A DNA stretch of 64,000 bases from Riptortus pedestris (taxonomy: Eukaryota; Arthropoda; Insecta; Hemiptera; Alydidae): positions 58,183,501-58,247,500 of the forward strand of contig CM032232.1 in NCBI GenBank assembly GCA_019009955.1. The letters are read 5' to 3'. A model generated the notes under the pieces. That model saw only the letters and a program-made list of their open reading frames with translations, did not search any database and was not told where the DNA came from. The translations under genes and the position numbers were made by a program. This document shows, one piece after another, positions 56,264 to 64,000 of the stretch. The stretch's first letter is position 1. The number at the start of each line of letters is the position of its first letter.

Positions 56264-56960
56264 ATTTTCACCATACTACGATGTAATCACCTGTTTTACA
56301 CACCTAATTTGCGGTCCGAAAGCTACACTTCGCCGCCCTAGGGCCGAAAATGAATATTTCGCCCTAGGGCCGAAAATGAATATTTCGCCCTAGGGCCGCA
56401 AAATCAGCTGTTTATTATTTTAGAAAATCAGTCTCTCTTTACAATTGATGATTTATTTGAAGATTGTCAAGAGGATATTTTAATCAGAAACAATCCAACT
56501 ACGAGTAAAAGTGTGAATGTGTCAAATAAAAAACAAGTAATAGAATCTTCAAAGGGTATTATGTTTTCAAACAACCAAAATTGTACTTTTAACATTTCTA
56601 TAAATCAAAAATAAACGAACTAACATTTTTTAGCATTTTGAAATATATCAGTTGTATTAAATGAAACACACATATGTTCATCTCTCTTTATTAACTTACA
56701 TAATAACATAACGTAAAACAATCCATACATTAAACATTCATCATGTCCCCATAACCACAAGATAACCTTCTAACAAAGAGGTACACTTAACCAAAAGAAA
56801 ATCTTGTTTTTGATTAATGTTATATCGTATTAATATTTATTGTAGTATGGTGAAAAATAGCGTTCGAGCCTCCGGCCAAAGTGCTTTTGCCGGCCCTCGA
56901 ACTACGTCTCGGTCAAAAAATATCTCGGGCCGGCAAACGCCCACTTTCGGCCCTTGGTAC
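56264..56960. mobile_element. Unknown element with 15-bp inverted ends and GC-rich palindromes
   Basis: ATTTTCACCATACTAC at 56,264-56,279 is inverted at 56,842-56,857 (GTAGTATGGTGAAAAA). Inside are three tandem 26-bp units starting CGCCCTAGGGCCG (56,334, 56,360, 56,386), each with the palindrome GCCCTAGGGC, and a short ORF. Just outside, 56,870-56,945 has GGCCAAAGTGCTTTTGCCGG and CTCGGGCCGGC. Neither end nor family is certain. Confidence 0.4.
56354..56614 (+). CDS. Exon-like ORF of unknown function, 86 codons, no start codon
   Basis: An open frame from 56,354 to a TAA at 56,612-56,614, the stop overlapping an AATAAA (56,610-56,615). A plausible acceptor (TTATTATTTTAG at 56,412-56,423) precedes the protein-like part, which reads ENQSLFTIDDLFEDCQEDIL...VIESSKGIMFSNNQNCTFNI-SINQK. 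Composition is soluble, acidic then Asn/Ser-rich, unlike microsatellite-derived frames. Upstream, the frame runs through the 26-bp GC-rich repeats. Its position between short inverted ends suggests a transposon-encoded C-terminal exon; no domain is recognised. It cannot follow exon 2 of the main gene unless spliced differently. Confidence 0.35.
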   Translation: MFRPRAENEYFALGPQNQLFIILENQSLFTIDDLFEDCQEDILIRNNPTTSKSVNVSNKKQVIESSKGIMFSNNQNCTFNISINQK

Positions 56961-57055
56961 GAAATATACTATTTTCTTAATGTCATCTGTATTGTAAGTG
57001 CACTTATGAAACAAGTGTTTAATTTCTCTGTTATGTTCTATTGATTGAATCAATA

Positions 57056-57146
57056 AGTCTGTCACACAGGAGCTGCATAAACTAAGCAGATTTCCCACGT
57101 GCTAATATGGAACTGAACTGACCTCATTACTATATATAATTCTTCC
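57056..57146 (-). mobile_element. Family A outer-end fragment, reverse
   Basis: AAGTCTGTCACACAGGAGCT-GCATAAACTAAGCAGATTTCCC, then GAACTGACCTCATTAC. It faces the full forward copy at 57,151 across a few T's. Confidence 0.6.
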
Positions 57147-57150
57147 TTTT

Positions 57151-57272
57151 AGCAGATTTCCCTTGAGGGAAATCAGCTATTGAGGTTGTACTCATGACGG
57201 AATTTTCGAAATTTTTCTTCAAATGTCCATCGATCCAACCTAGTAGATGACGAAAATGAGGTCCGTTCAAAA

Positions 57273-57336
<64 letters not shown>

Positions 57337-58129
57337 CTGATACCGCTCTAGCGGTCGCAATTTTTGTTGATCGTTACCAAACTCGGAATTTAATCGTTTT
57401 ATGTAAAAAGGAAGATCAAGTTCGCTAATTGCTGAAATCGGACCAGAGGGAGGGGGGGTTGAGAGGGGGGATTTTCGAAAATTCGAAATATCTCCGTTAT
57501 TATGCATCGGATCGAAAAATTGTATATCACCAATCTTATTGCGAATTAAATTTTCTATAAATATTGTCATACACGTTTATTCTCTATCTTGAATATTAAC
57601 CGAGATATTTGCATTTTTCAGTTTTTAGCAAACCTCCAATTCTACTCATGTTACAAAAACAATACTCTGCTACATAATAAATCACATTATTGGAAGTTTA
57701 AATACCAAAAATTGTATTCAAGAGACCTTTATTATACGAGATACATGCAAATATGCCCTGGTACTCTCCCCCCCCCATCTTAAAGTTTTGGACTACTAAA
57801 ATTTTATTGGTTGAGATAACAATTATTCTGACTCATTATTAATTACAGTACTAGATATAGTAAATAGTTCTCAATAAAATAATGTGTTATATTCTGATAT
57901 ATTTCAGTAATTGTTTTTCTTTCTGTTGTGAGCCGGCCCGGCCCGTTTGTATACATTTCTAACCTAACGCTTCCTGTCGGCAGGTTATTGAAATTGGATG
58001 AAACATTTCTTATTTCCGTTTGTATTTATTCACGGTGTCGGTGTGTTACCAGTATGCAGATTTCTCTATTGTAAAACTTCACATGGGAAATCTACTTAGT
58101 TTACGCAGCCCCTGCGTGACGGACTTTTT
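57151..58129 (+). mobile_element. Family A element, full length (forward), best reference copy
   Basis: About 980 bp with all parts: AGCAGATTTCCC plus the left-end palindrome (57,151-57,178), TGACGAAAATGAGGTCCGTT, (TA)n at 57,276-57,331, the central block with GGACCAGAGGGAGGGGG, TTGAATATTAACCGAGATAT, and a right end GGGAAATCTACTTAG, hairpin ACGCAG-CCC-CTGCGT, GACGGACTTTTTA. A 146-residue open frame read on the minus strand across the microsatellite is not a real gene. Confidence 0.8.
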
Positions 58130-58501
58130 ATCTTCCCTACCTAGTACCACTCAGCTTGTAGGTGCCTTGGTCCTGGCATCACGATCCCCAGCCAACGCCT
58201 TCATGGAGCCAAGACAATATCCATATATTCGCTATATATAAATAAAAATACGATGGGCAATACTAGGGGCGAACTAAAGCTGAAAACAAGAACGTACGAA
58301 TAACCCCCTTAATAATTGAGTCACGAGAAAATGTATAGAACGACAATTGTAGAGCATCAATAGCTTAACATGATTTTATAACATGTTTGTATAACACCAA
58401 TGGAGATAATTTGTATATTCGAATTCCCCCTCCCTCTAAACTATCCTCCACATCACTCTATTTAAGATCCTTAGAAAGAACTCTTAGAAAAATAACATAC
58501 T

Positions 58502-59208
58502 AATTTTAGCATATTTCCCTTAAGAGAAATCAGCTATTGAGGTCGTACTCATGACGCGATTTTTGAAAATTTTCTTCAAATGTCCATCGATCCTACCCGG
58601 GAGATGACGATAATGAGGTCCGTTCAAAATTATATATATGTCTGTTAACACAATTTTTGTTTGATCATTACCAAACTCGATATTTAAATGGTTTATGCAA
58701 AAAGACAGATCAAGTTCCACGGCAGTGTTTGTTGGAAGTGAAGAATGTTTACTTGGAGAGAGAGAAAAAACGTCCAATTCTTCACAATTTGTTTATTTCA
58801 GCGCTAAGCGCTTTCAAAGACTAATGTCTCCATCTTCAGAGTTGCATGCGCTCATTGGGAAAGACAGCAAGCGGATAGTCGCTTCGATGGAGACATTAGT
58901 CTTTGAAAGCGCTTAGCGCTGAAATAAACAAATTGTGAAGAATTGGACGTTTTTTCTCTCTCTCCAAACAGATCAAGTTCGTTAATGACTGAAATCAGAC
59001 CAGTGGGAGGGGGATTTAGAGGGGGAGGGGGATTTTCGAAAAGTCGAAATATCTCCGTTACCATACGTCGGATCAAACAATTGTATGGAACTAATCTTAT
59101 TGCAAATTAAATTTACTATAAAAATTGTTCTATACATTTATTCTCTATCTTGAATATTAACCGAGATATTTGCATTTTTATTCAATTTGGGCCGATAACG
59201 GATGACTG
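58502..59208 (+). mobile_element. Family A copy, forward: left half of an inverted dimer
   Basis: TTTTAGCATATTTCCCTTAA to TTCAATTTGGGCCGATAACG. It carries a foldback element (58,718-58,967) flanked by a 13-bp direct repeat. It shares private variants with the reverse copy that follows. Confidence 0.7.
58718..58967. mobile_element. Foldback element with 13-bp target duplication and perfect 82-bp arms
   Basis: Arms 58,753-58,834 and 58,886-58,967 are identical in inverse orientation (82/82 by eye), with a 51-nt loop. A 35-bp unpaired lead (CACGGCAGTGTTTGTTGGAA) precedes the left arm. ACAGATCAAGTTC flanks it at 58,705-58,717 and 58,968-58,980. Confidence 0.85.
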
Positions 59209-59387
59209 ATCCGACGTATGGTAACGGAGATATTTCGACTTTTCGAAAATCCCCCTCCCCCTCTAAACCCCCCTCCCACTGGTCTGATTTCAGTCATTAA
59301 CGAACTTGATCTGTCTTTTTGCAAAAAACGTTTAAATATCGAGTTTGGTAATGATCAAACAAAAATTGCGACCGCTAGAGCGTTAAC

Positions 59388-59456
<69 letters not shown>

Positions 59457-59577
59457 GAACGGACCTCATTTTCGTCATCTCCTGGGTAGGATCGATGGAC
59501 ATTTGAAGAAAATTTTCAAAAATCGCGTCATGAGTACAACTTCAATAGCTGATTTCCCCTTAAGGGAAATCTGCTAA
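59209..59577 (-). mobile_element. Family A copy, reverse: right half of an inverted dimer
   Basis: TGATCCGACGTATGGTAACG through (TA)n (59,392-59,450) to TTAAGGGAAATCTGCTAAAT. Its 3' neighbour TCGGACACGCAGGGGCCGCG is the outer end of another reverse copy, a third head-to-tail junction. Confidence 0.7.
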
Positions 59578-59579
59578 AT

Positions 59580-60545
59580 GTCGGACACGCAGGGGCCGCG
59601 TAAACTATGGAGAGATTCATACGTACGAGTTGCCTCATTTCAGAATGATATTGATCAAATATACAATTTCCAGTCAAGAACATTGAAATCTGACGACCCG
59701 TCACATAATGTATTTCCATTTATATCACATAATAAAGGTTCGTTGAAAATCATTTTTCCCACGCTCTGGATGACACAGTGCTGATCTCATCTCACCACAT
59801 ATTCTCTTTTTCTAAGTAGAAATGCCATGATTAGAATTGAGATATCACTGAAGAGAAACAAGAAAGTACGAAAAACCTCCTCCATATTTGTGTTCCTAGA
59901 AAATATGTGGAACAACAATGGCACAGTATTAATAGTTAAGCTCGTTTGATTCTATATCAATTCTCGATCCGTCATATGATAACGAAGACGTTTTGAATTT
60001 TCTAATCACGCTTCCCACTCCTATTTATTCTTGGTCCAATTGCTGCCATTAACAAATATGATTTTCAGTGTTAAATTTCGAGATGTTATAGATTAAATAA
60101 ACATTTTCAAATCAAGACAGCAAAATCGTAGTTGGTGACGTCATCACACAACGTATTTGCATTAATCTCAAATAGTCATTAAACAAATTTATAAATAAAT
60201 AAAACGGTTAAATCTCGACTTTGTTCTTGATCAAATAAACATGTTCAAGAAATGAAATTCTTTATTGATGACGACATCATGATCATCATGGACACCATGG
60301 TATTTGAATGTATCTCACATTGTAGAAGAAAATTTGAGGCATTTAAGCTTAGAATAAAGTGGTCCATGAAAATAAGAGTTTATTGTTAATATGACTTGAC
60401 TAGAAGTAGGGATTTACTGAAGGCTGTAAACTAAAAAAAATGCCAATATCTTGGTTAACATTGAAGGTAGAGAAAACAGATATATAACACCATTTATAGA
60501 ACATTACATATGCAATAAGATTGATCCTATTCAATTTTCACGATA
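59580..60545 (-). mobile_element. Long family A copy, reverse
   Basis: Outer end GGACACGCAGGGGCCGCGTA, TGATCTCATCTCACCACATA, GGTGACGTCATCA at 60,134-60,146 (CRE core), ATTGTTAATATGACTTGACT and TTGATCCTATTCAATTTTCA, where a Helitron-like copy begins. Confidence 0.6.
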
Positions 60546-61240
60546 CTTTTTTGTTTCACATACATAGACATAGAATTTGTGGCTTTGGTGTCTGTTTGTT
60601 TGTTATCTTTTCACGCATAAACAGCAGAACCGAGTTTTATGAAACTTGGTATACATTTTACTATTAACCCAACTTAGCCGATAGGCTATACTAACATTCT
60701 CTGAGACTATTGTATGCCCTGTATGAGGAGTGGGTGATATAAGGGAGGACTGAAATGAGATTAGTGCTATTTCGTTTTCTATTGGTTTTTCGGCAAAAAT
60801 ACACATAACAAAAATTGTTTATTATGACACTTAAAGCAACATTTGTTATGTACACTTTTGTCGTATGACGGAGTATAAATTATATACAAGCTAAAAACTA
60901 TAGCGGGAGTCAACAATTTTATTGGCACAAACTACAAAATCGAACTCAACGAAACTATGTATGTGGGTTATTATTAGATCTTCCTTCATTATAAGCTATA
61001 TGAATATTTTTAGAAAATAACAGGAGTGGGGGTAATAAGGAATACCTTAAATGAAAAATAGCGCTATTTCGTCTTCTACAGGTTTTGAGGCAAACGTGCA
61101 CATAACCAACGTCGTGTAGTTTATTATTTAGAGTAACATATGTTATATAAACTTTTGCTGTATAACGATGTAAAAACGAGATACTCACCAAAAATACGGG
61201 AGTCAAAAATGTATTGTGCACCATAGGCTGTTAGCGGGAA
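60546..61240 (+). mobile_element. Old Helitron-like copy
   Basis: Internal blocks match the Helitron at 28,537: CAGAACCGAGTTTTATGAAA, GAGTGGGTGATATAAGGGAG, then TTTTCTATTGGTTTTTCGGC and a second such block near 61,070. Neither TC nor CTRR end could be fixed, so boundaries are approximate. It abuts a reverse family A copy. Confidence 0.55.
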
Positions 61241-61867
61241 AGGGATCCTTTCTCGTCAAAAGCACACATATCAGAGAATTTGAAACATTCTATAAAACAT
61301 TATGAATGCTAAGTTTCTTCGTCGAATATATTTAAGAATGGATATTAAAAACATAAAATAGATATATTTGATGTGGTTGGGGCTGATTTTGGGAATAGAA
61401 ATTGTGAATATTACTAGTTTATAATAATAAATGTTATCCACTAATATGATGTTTATTGTCAATAATGTTTTGAACAACGAATTGAGATTGGATAGTAACC
61501 TTTAACGTTTAGTCTGACAAACTCAGCAACAGTTCATCGATTATCCAGAATGCTGTAAAATTTAATTAAAATAAAAACTCAGACAGCCCTGCATTGTCAC
61601 ATTCTCACTCATTATTCTGCCTAAATATTTCCCTAGCAAAGCTATCTCAGTAATAGTTCTTAATAACTGTGAATGAATGTAATTCATGATTATGATTAAT
61701 ATTGCCCGCATATTTTCAACAGTGCAGACGGGTTGATCAGGAATTTTGTTTTCCTTTTTAATCTTCAGAGCTAAAAAAAATGTATAAATTCGCTTCAGTT
61801 AACAAATATTGGTGTAAAGACGGGGAAATATAAAAATTTTGTGCACATAAAAGCCTTTAGCCTCACT

Positions 61868-62115
61868 TGAGGAGGTAACATTCAAACCGTGCTTTGTCCG
61901 GATGAATGTACTTTTTAGGAAACCATGAAATTGAATATAAAACATATATATATTTGTTTTTTGTAATGTAAAATACTCCTATATGGTTTAAATAAATGTT
62001 TTATCAATGAGATACATTGTTAAAATAGTTTAGCGTAACATTAGATAATAAATTGGACCAAGCACACTTTGCATGAAACAAATGGACAAAGCACGGTTTG
62101 AATGTTACCTCCTCA
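61868..62115. mobile_element. MITE with about 32-bp inverted repeats
   Basis: TGAGGAGGTAACATTCAAAC...GTGCTTTGTCC at the left is mirrored at the right by GGACAAAGCAC...GAATGTTACCTCC. CCTCACTT occurs at both borders (61,861-61,868 and about 62,110-62,118). It overlaps the repeat ends, so an 8-bp hAT-type target duplication is possible but ambiguous. No ORF. Confidence 0.65.
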
Positions 62116-62129
62116 CTTATACTCGCTGT

Positions 62130-62224
62130 GGAGTTGTGTTAGCAGTATGCAGATTTATCTATTGTAGAACTTCACATGGGACATCTGCTTAGTTTACGCA
62201 GCCCCTGCGTGACGGACTTTTTAC
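62130..62224 (+). mobile_element. Family A 3'-end fragment
   Basis: TTGTGTTAGCAGTATGCAGA through GGGACATCTGCTTAGTTTAC, the hairpin and GCGTGACGGACTTTTTA. It follows directly on the MITE at 61,868-62,115. Confidence 0.65.
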
Positions 62225-62229
62225 ACATG

Positions 62230-63756
62230 AGCCTTTGCCTCTAAATCGCATCTGGTAATAGGTTTGGTTAGCGCCGAGATATTTGAGGTTTGTACGCCCG
62301 CACTACAGTCCGGTCTTGCAGACACCCCTTCAAACACACACACATCTCATCAACTCTTCGTTGGGTTCTTACAAATATTTATACATTTTCACGTTTACAC
62401 CAAAACTACTGGGAAAAACAATATGATCAACTAACCATGTTACCCCTCGTTGACGGGTTGAAGTAGAAATGCTTTCCAGTGGAAATATAAAGATCGAATA
62501 CACAAAATCATAAGTCAAAGTCATCAGTAAAAATAGCCATTCCCTTAACTCATATGTAAAACCTTTTTCACTTCTCTTTAGGCATTTTTATGGAACACGA
62601 ATAATGTCAGGTGCACGTAAGACGGAAGTCAAAATTTCAAATTTATGAAAGCGACTAACCTTCAGGACACAAAATCGGCATTCTAAGCACAATATGTTCT
62701 CTACATTTTCTCGATAAAACGAATATTGACGAAGTTATTGAAGTAAATGTGTTTTCACGTCCAAGTAAACCCCACCCCTATTAGTTGAAAATTCGAACTC
62801 TCGTATAGCTAATGTTGTACCTTGGGATGGTCGACTCACAAATATAAAAATCCATGGAAATCTTCTAAGCTGTTTTTGAGCGTATGAGTAACAAACTGGC
62901 GGACAGACAGACAGACAAGATGCCGTTGTTCTTAGAATGGTCTGAAACGTAATTAAAAATTGATCTCCGCCAAATTTAAATACAGACAAACCTTAGGGTT
63001 TTATTTTGAAAGATAAAAGCGGTCAATTATAACTAGGAAAAATAATTATTCTGTATTTAAAAATTTATGTATTTTAACTATCCGGTTACTGAATACTATT
63101 ACATTTATTTATTAAATAAATTTAATAACTATTATAGCGGGGGTCGTAAACAGCCGCTATAAGTATTTAGTTATTTTTATTTTTTTCCTCATTTTTAATA
63201 TGAATTTAAAAATTTGGGAACAAATCTTCAAGCGACTAATAGAACTACTTTCTGGGGCACTCTTATTAACTGCTCAGGTAAATGTACATATTTTATGAAT
63301 TAAATGAGGTTTTTGGTATTAAGCTTGCATTGTTGATATTACGCTTGTAGTGACAAAGTTTAGTTTGTAAAGGGCTTTTTTGATAGCTAAATCGAACTAG
63401 TTCGTCTAGTTTATTGCCACGTCTGCTTGATGGGCACTCGCTTATAGACGATATTTTGTTGTACTGTGCTAAAATCTTTTCCACTCATTTAATGTTGTCT
63501 TTAGTATTTTTAAATGTAAGTCTTGTAGATTCAAAGTCATAAGATTATCTCTTTGATGCATGTTTGGCGAGTTCGTCTACATCGTTTGTACATCCAATGT
63601 CCTGGATCCCAAGTCAATGTAACCTTTGTCTTCAGTTTCGCAATATGTTATTTAATCTATACTATTAAGGGATGCACCATCTCCCAGAGAAAATTAAACC
63701 ATATGATAAATCATCTAAAACCATTTCAATATTTATAGTGGATTTCTTGTTTTCAG
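62230..63756. other. Mostly single-copy sequence upstream of exon 3
   Basis: Weak family A-like phrases occur near 62,640-62,780 (TATGTTCTCTACATTTTCTC); otherwise nothing recognised. Ends with the polypyrimidine tract and acceptor of exon 3. Confidence 0.4.
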
Positions 63757-63895
63757 GTATCCTGGACTCGCTGAAGACCGATAAGTGTTTCTACAATAAC
63801 AAATCTTATGAAATAAATGATGTTCTCCGAGGGGAAGATATTGGATCTCCATGCATGCATGAATGTATTTGTCAAAAGAGTTACGTCACTCAGAA
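63757..63895 (+). CDS. Exon 3 of secreted cysteine-rich protein: VWC-like segment
   Basis: A 139-bp exon (phase 1 in, phase 2 out). The acceptor is TTGTTTTCAG at 63,756 and the donor GTAAGT at 63,896. The first codon, completed from exon 2, is Ser, followed by 45 full codons and two bases of the next. The translation contains CFYNNKSYEI and then GSPCMHECICQKS, so cysteines are spaced C-x21-C-x3-C-x-C. A C-x-Y-x-x-K/G-x-Y start ending in PC-x3-C-x-C is the hallmark of VWC-like modules, extracellular disulphide-rich folds that bind growth factors or matrix proteins or act in immunity. No stop codon is present, so the gene continues beyond the window. No CCxxC or downstream half of the module is visible, so the subfamily is open. 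A pacifastin- or SVWC-like domain is the main alternative. Confidence 0.75.
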
Positions 63896-64000
63896 GTAAG
63901 TATTTTTATTACTTTAACTACAATATCTCATGCCATTTAATAAAAATCAATATAATTCTCTTGACAGGTCATTCCCTCTTGTCTTTCACAGGTTTTTTTT

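Larger units (their letters stand above)
35944..63756 (+). other. Intron 2 (27.8 kb) of the secreted protein gene
   Basis: Inferred from donor GTAAGT at 35,944 and acceptor TTTCAG at 63,756, both phase 1. It holds a 3-kb satellite, two SINE-flanked duplicated segments, a Helitron, a Tc1-like MITE, several family A inverted dimers and an isolated consensus CRE. One 87-codon exon-like ORF (56,354-56,614) lies inside; it is judged part of a transposon, not of this gene. Confidence 0.7.

Noticed and set aside
57130..57570. 146-codon minus-strand open frame, the longest in the window
   Set aside because: It reads through a full family A element including its (TA)n tract (poly Ile-Tyr). The same peptide pieces appear wherever family A copies occur and no domain is recognisable.
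59218..59577. 119-codon open frame
   Set aside because: Also family A sequence with an Ile-Tyr run from the microsatellite; it is the complement-symmetric counterpart of other family A frames.
63957..64000. Possible next exon after TCTTTCACAG near the right edge
   Set aside because: Two acceptor-like CAG sites occur in the last 40 bases, but too little sequence follows to test phase or coding.

Overview
This is an AT-rich, repeat-dominated animal nuclear sequence, most likely from an insect. The evidence is GT-AG introns, an arthropod-style core promoter (GAGA runs, a CRE, a TATA-like box and an Inr), Helitrons with the usual insect ends, decayed non-LTR retrotransposons and long (TA)n microsatellites. 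The species cannot be named from sequence alone, and nothing looks bacterial, organellar or viral.

One host gene is well supported. It lies on the + strand and spans most of the window: promoter about 17,975-18,078, exon 1 18,079-18,151 (secretion signal), exon 2 35,863-35,943, exon 3 63,757-63,895. Introns are 17.7 and 27.8 kb and the gene continues past the right edge. All junctions have GT-AG borders and the phases fit (1, 1, 2). The 97 visible codons encode a small secreted, cysteine-rich protein whose third exon resembles a von Willebrand factor type C (VWC) module.

Almost everything else is mobile DNA. The dominant family, called family A here, has over 30 full or partial copies in both orientations. 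It runs from AGCAGATTTCCC, through a left-end palindrome and a central (TA)n tract, to an inverted copy of the 12-mer (GGGAAATCTGCT), a short hairpin (ACGCAG-CCC-CTGCGT) and GACGGAC-TTTT. It inserts in T runs and forms head-to-tail tandems. This layout matches HINE/DINE-1-type non-autonomous Helentrons; the assignment is inference. Nested inside it are canonical Helitrons with identifiable empty sites, a Tc1-like MITE, a 3'-terminal LINE copy with (TAA)n tail and target duplication, and several fold-back elements, two of which have 11-13 bp target duplications.

Layout: 1-2.35 kb family A; 2.7-3.9 kb fold-back plus 88-bp tandem array; 4-6.8 kb mostly single-copy; 7.0-7.6 kb non-LTR relic with RNase H; 9.2-9.8 kb 27-bp minisatellite; 10.1-10.8 kb second non-LTR relic; 11-20.2 kb family A, foldback, promoter and exon 1, Helitron, LINE; 21.3-23.2 kb mostly single-copy; 23.2-31.9 kb family A, Helitron and a 0.88-kb palindrome; 33.2-35.0 kb long-TIR element; 35.86 kb exon 2; 36.5-47.1 kb family A, SINEs and a 510-bp duplication; 47.4-50.4 kb satellite; 51.4 kb intronic CRE; 52-54.8 kb Helitron, MITE and large inverted duplication; 56.3-57.0 kb unknown element with a short ORF; 57-60.5 kb family A including a recent inverted dimer; 61.9 kb MITE; 63.76 kb exon 3.

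Coordinates of repeat copies are read by eye and are good to roughly 10-30 bp unless exact termini are discussed. Most open frames in the window are chance ORFs or microsatellite read-through.
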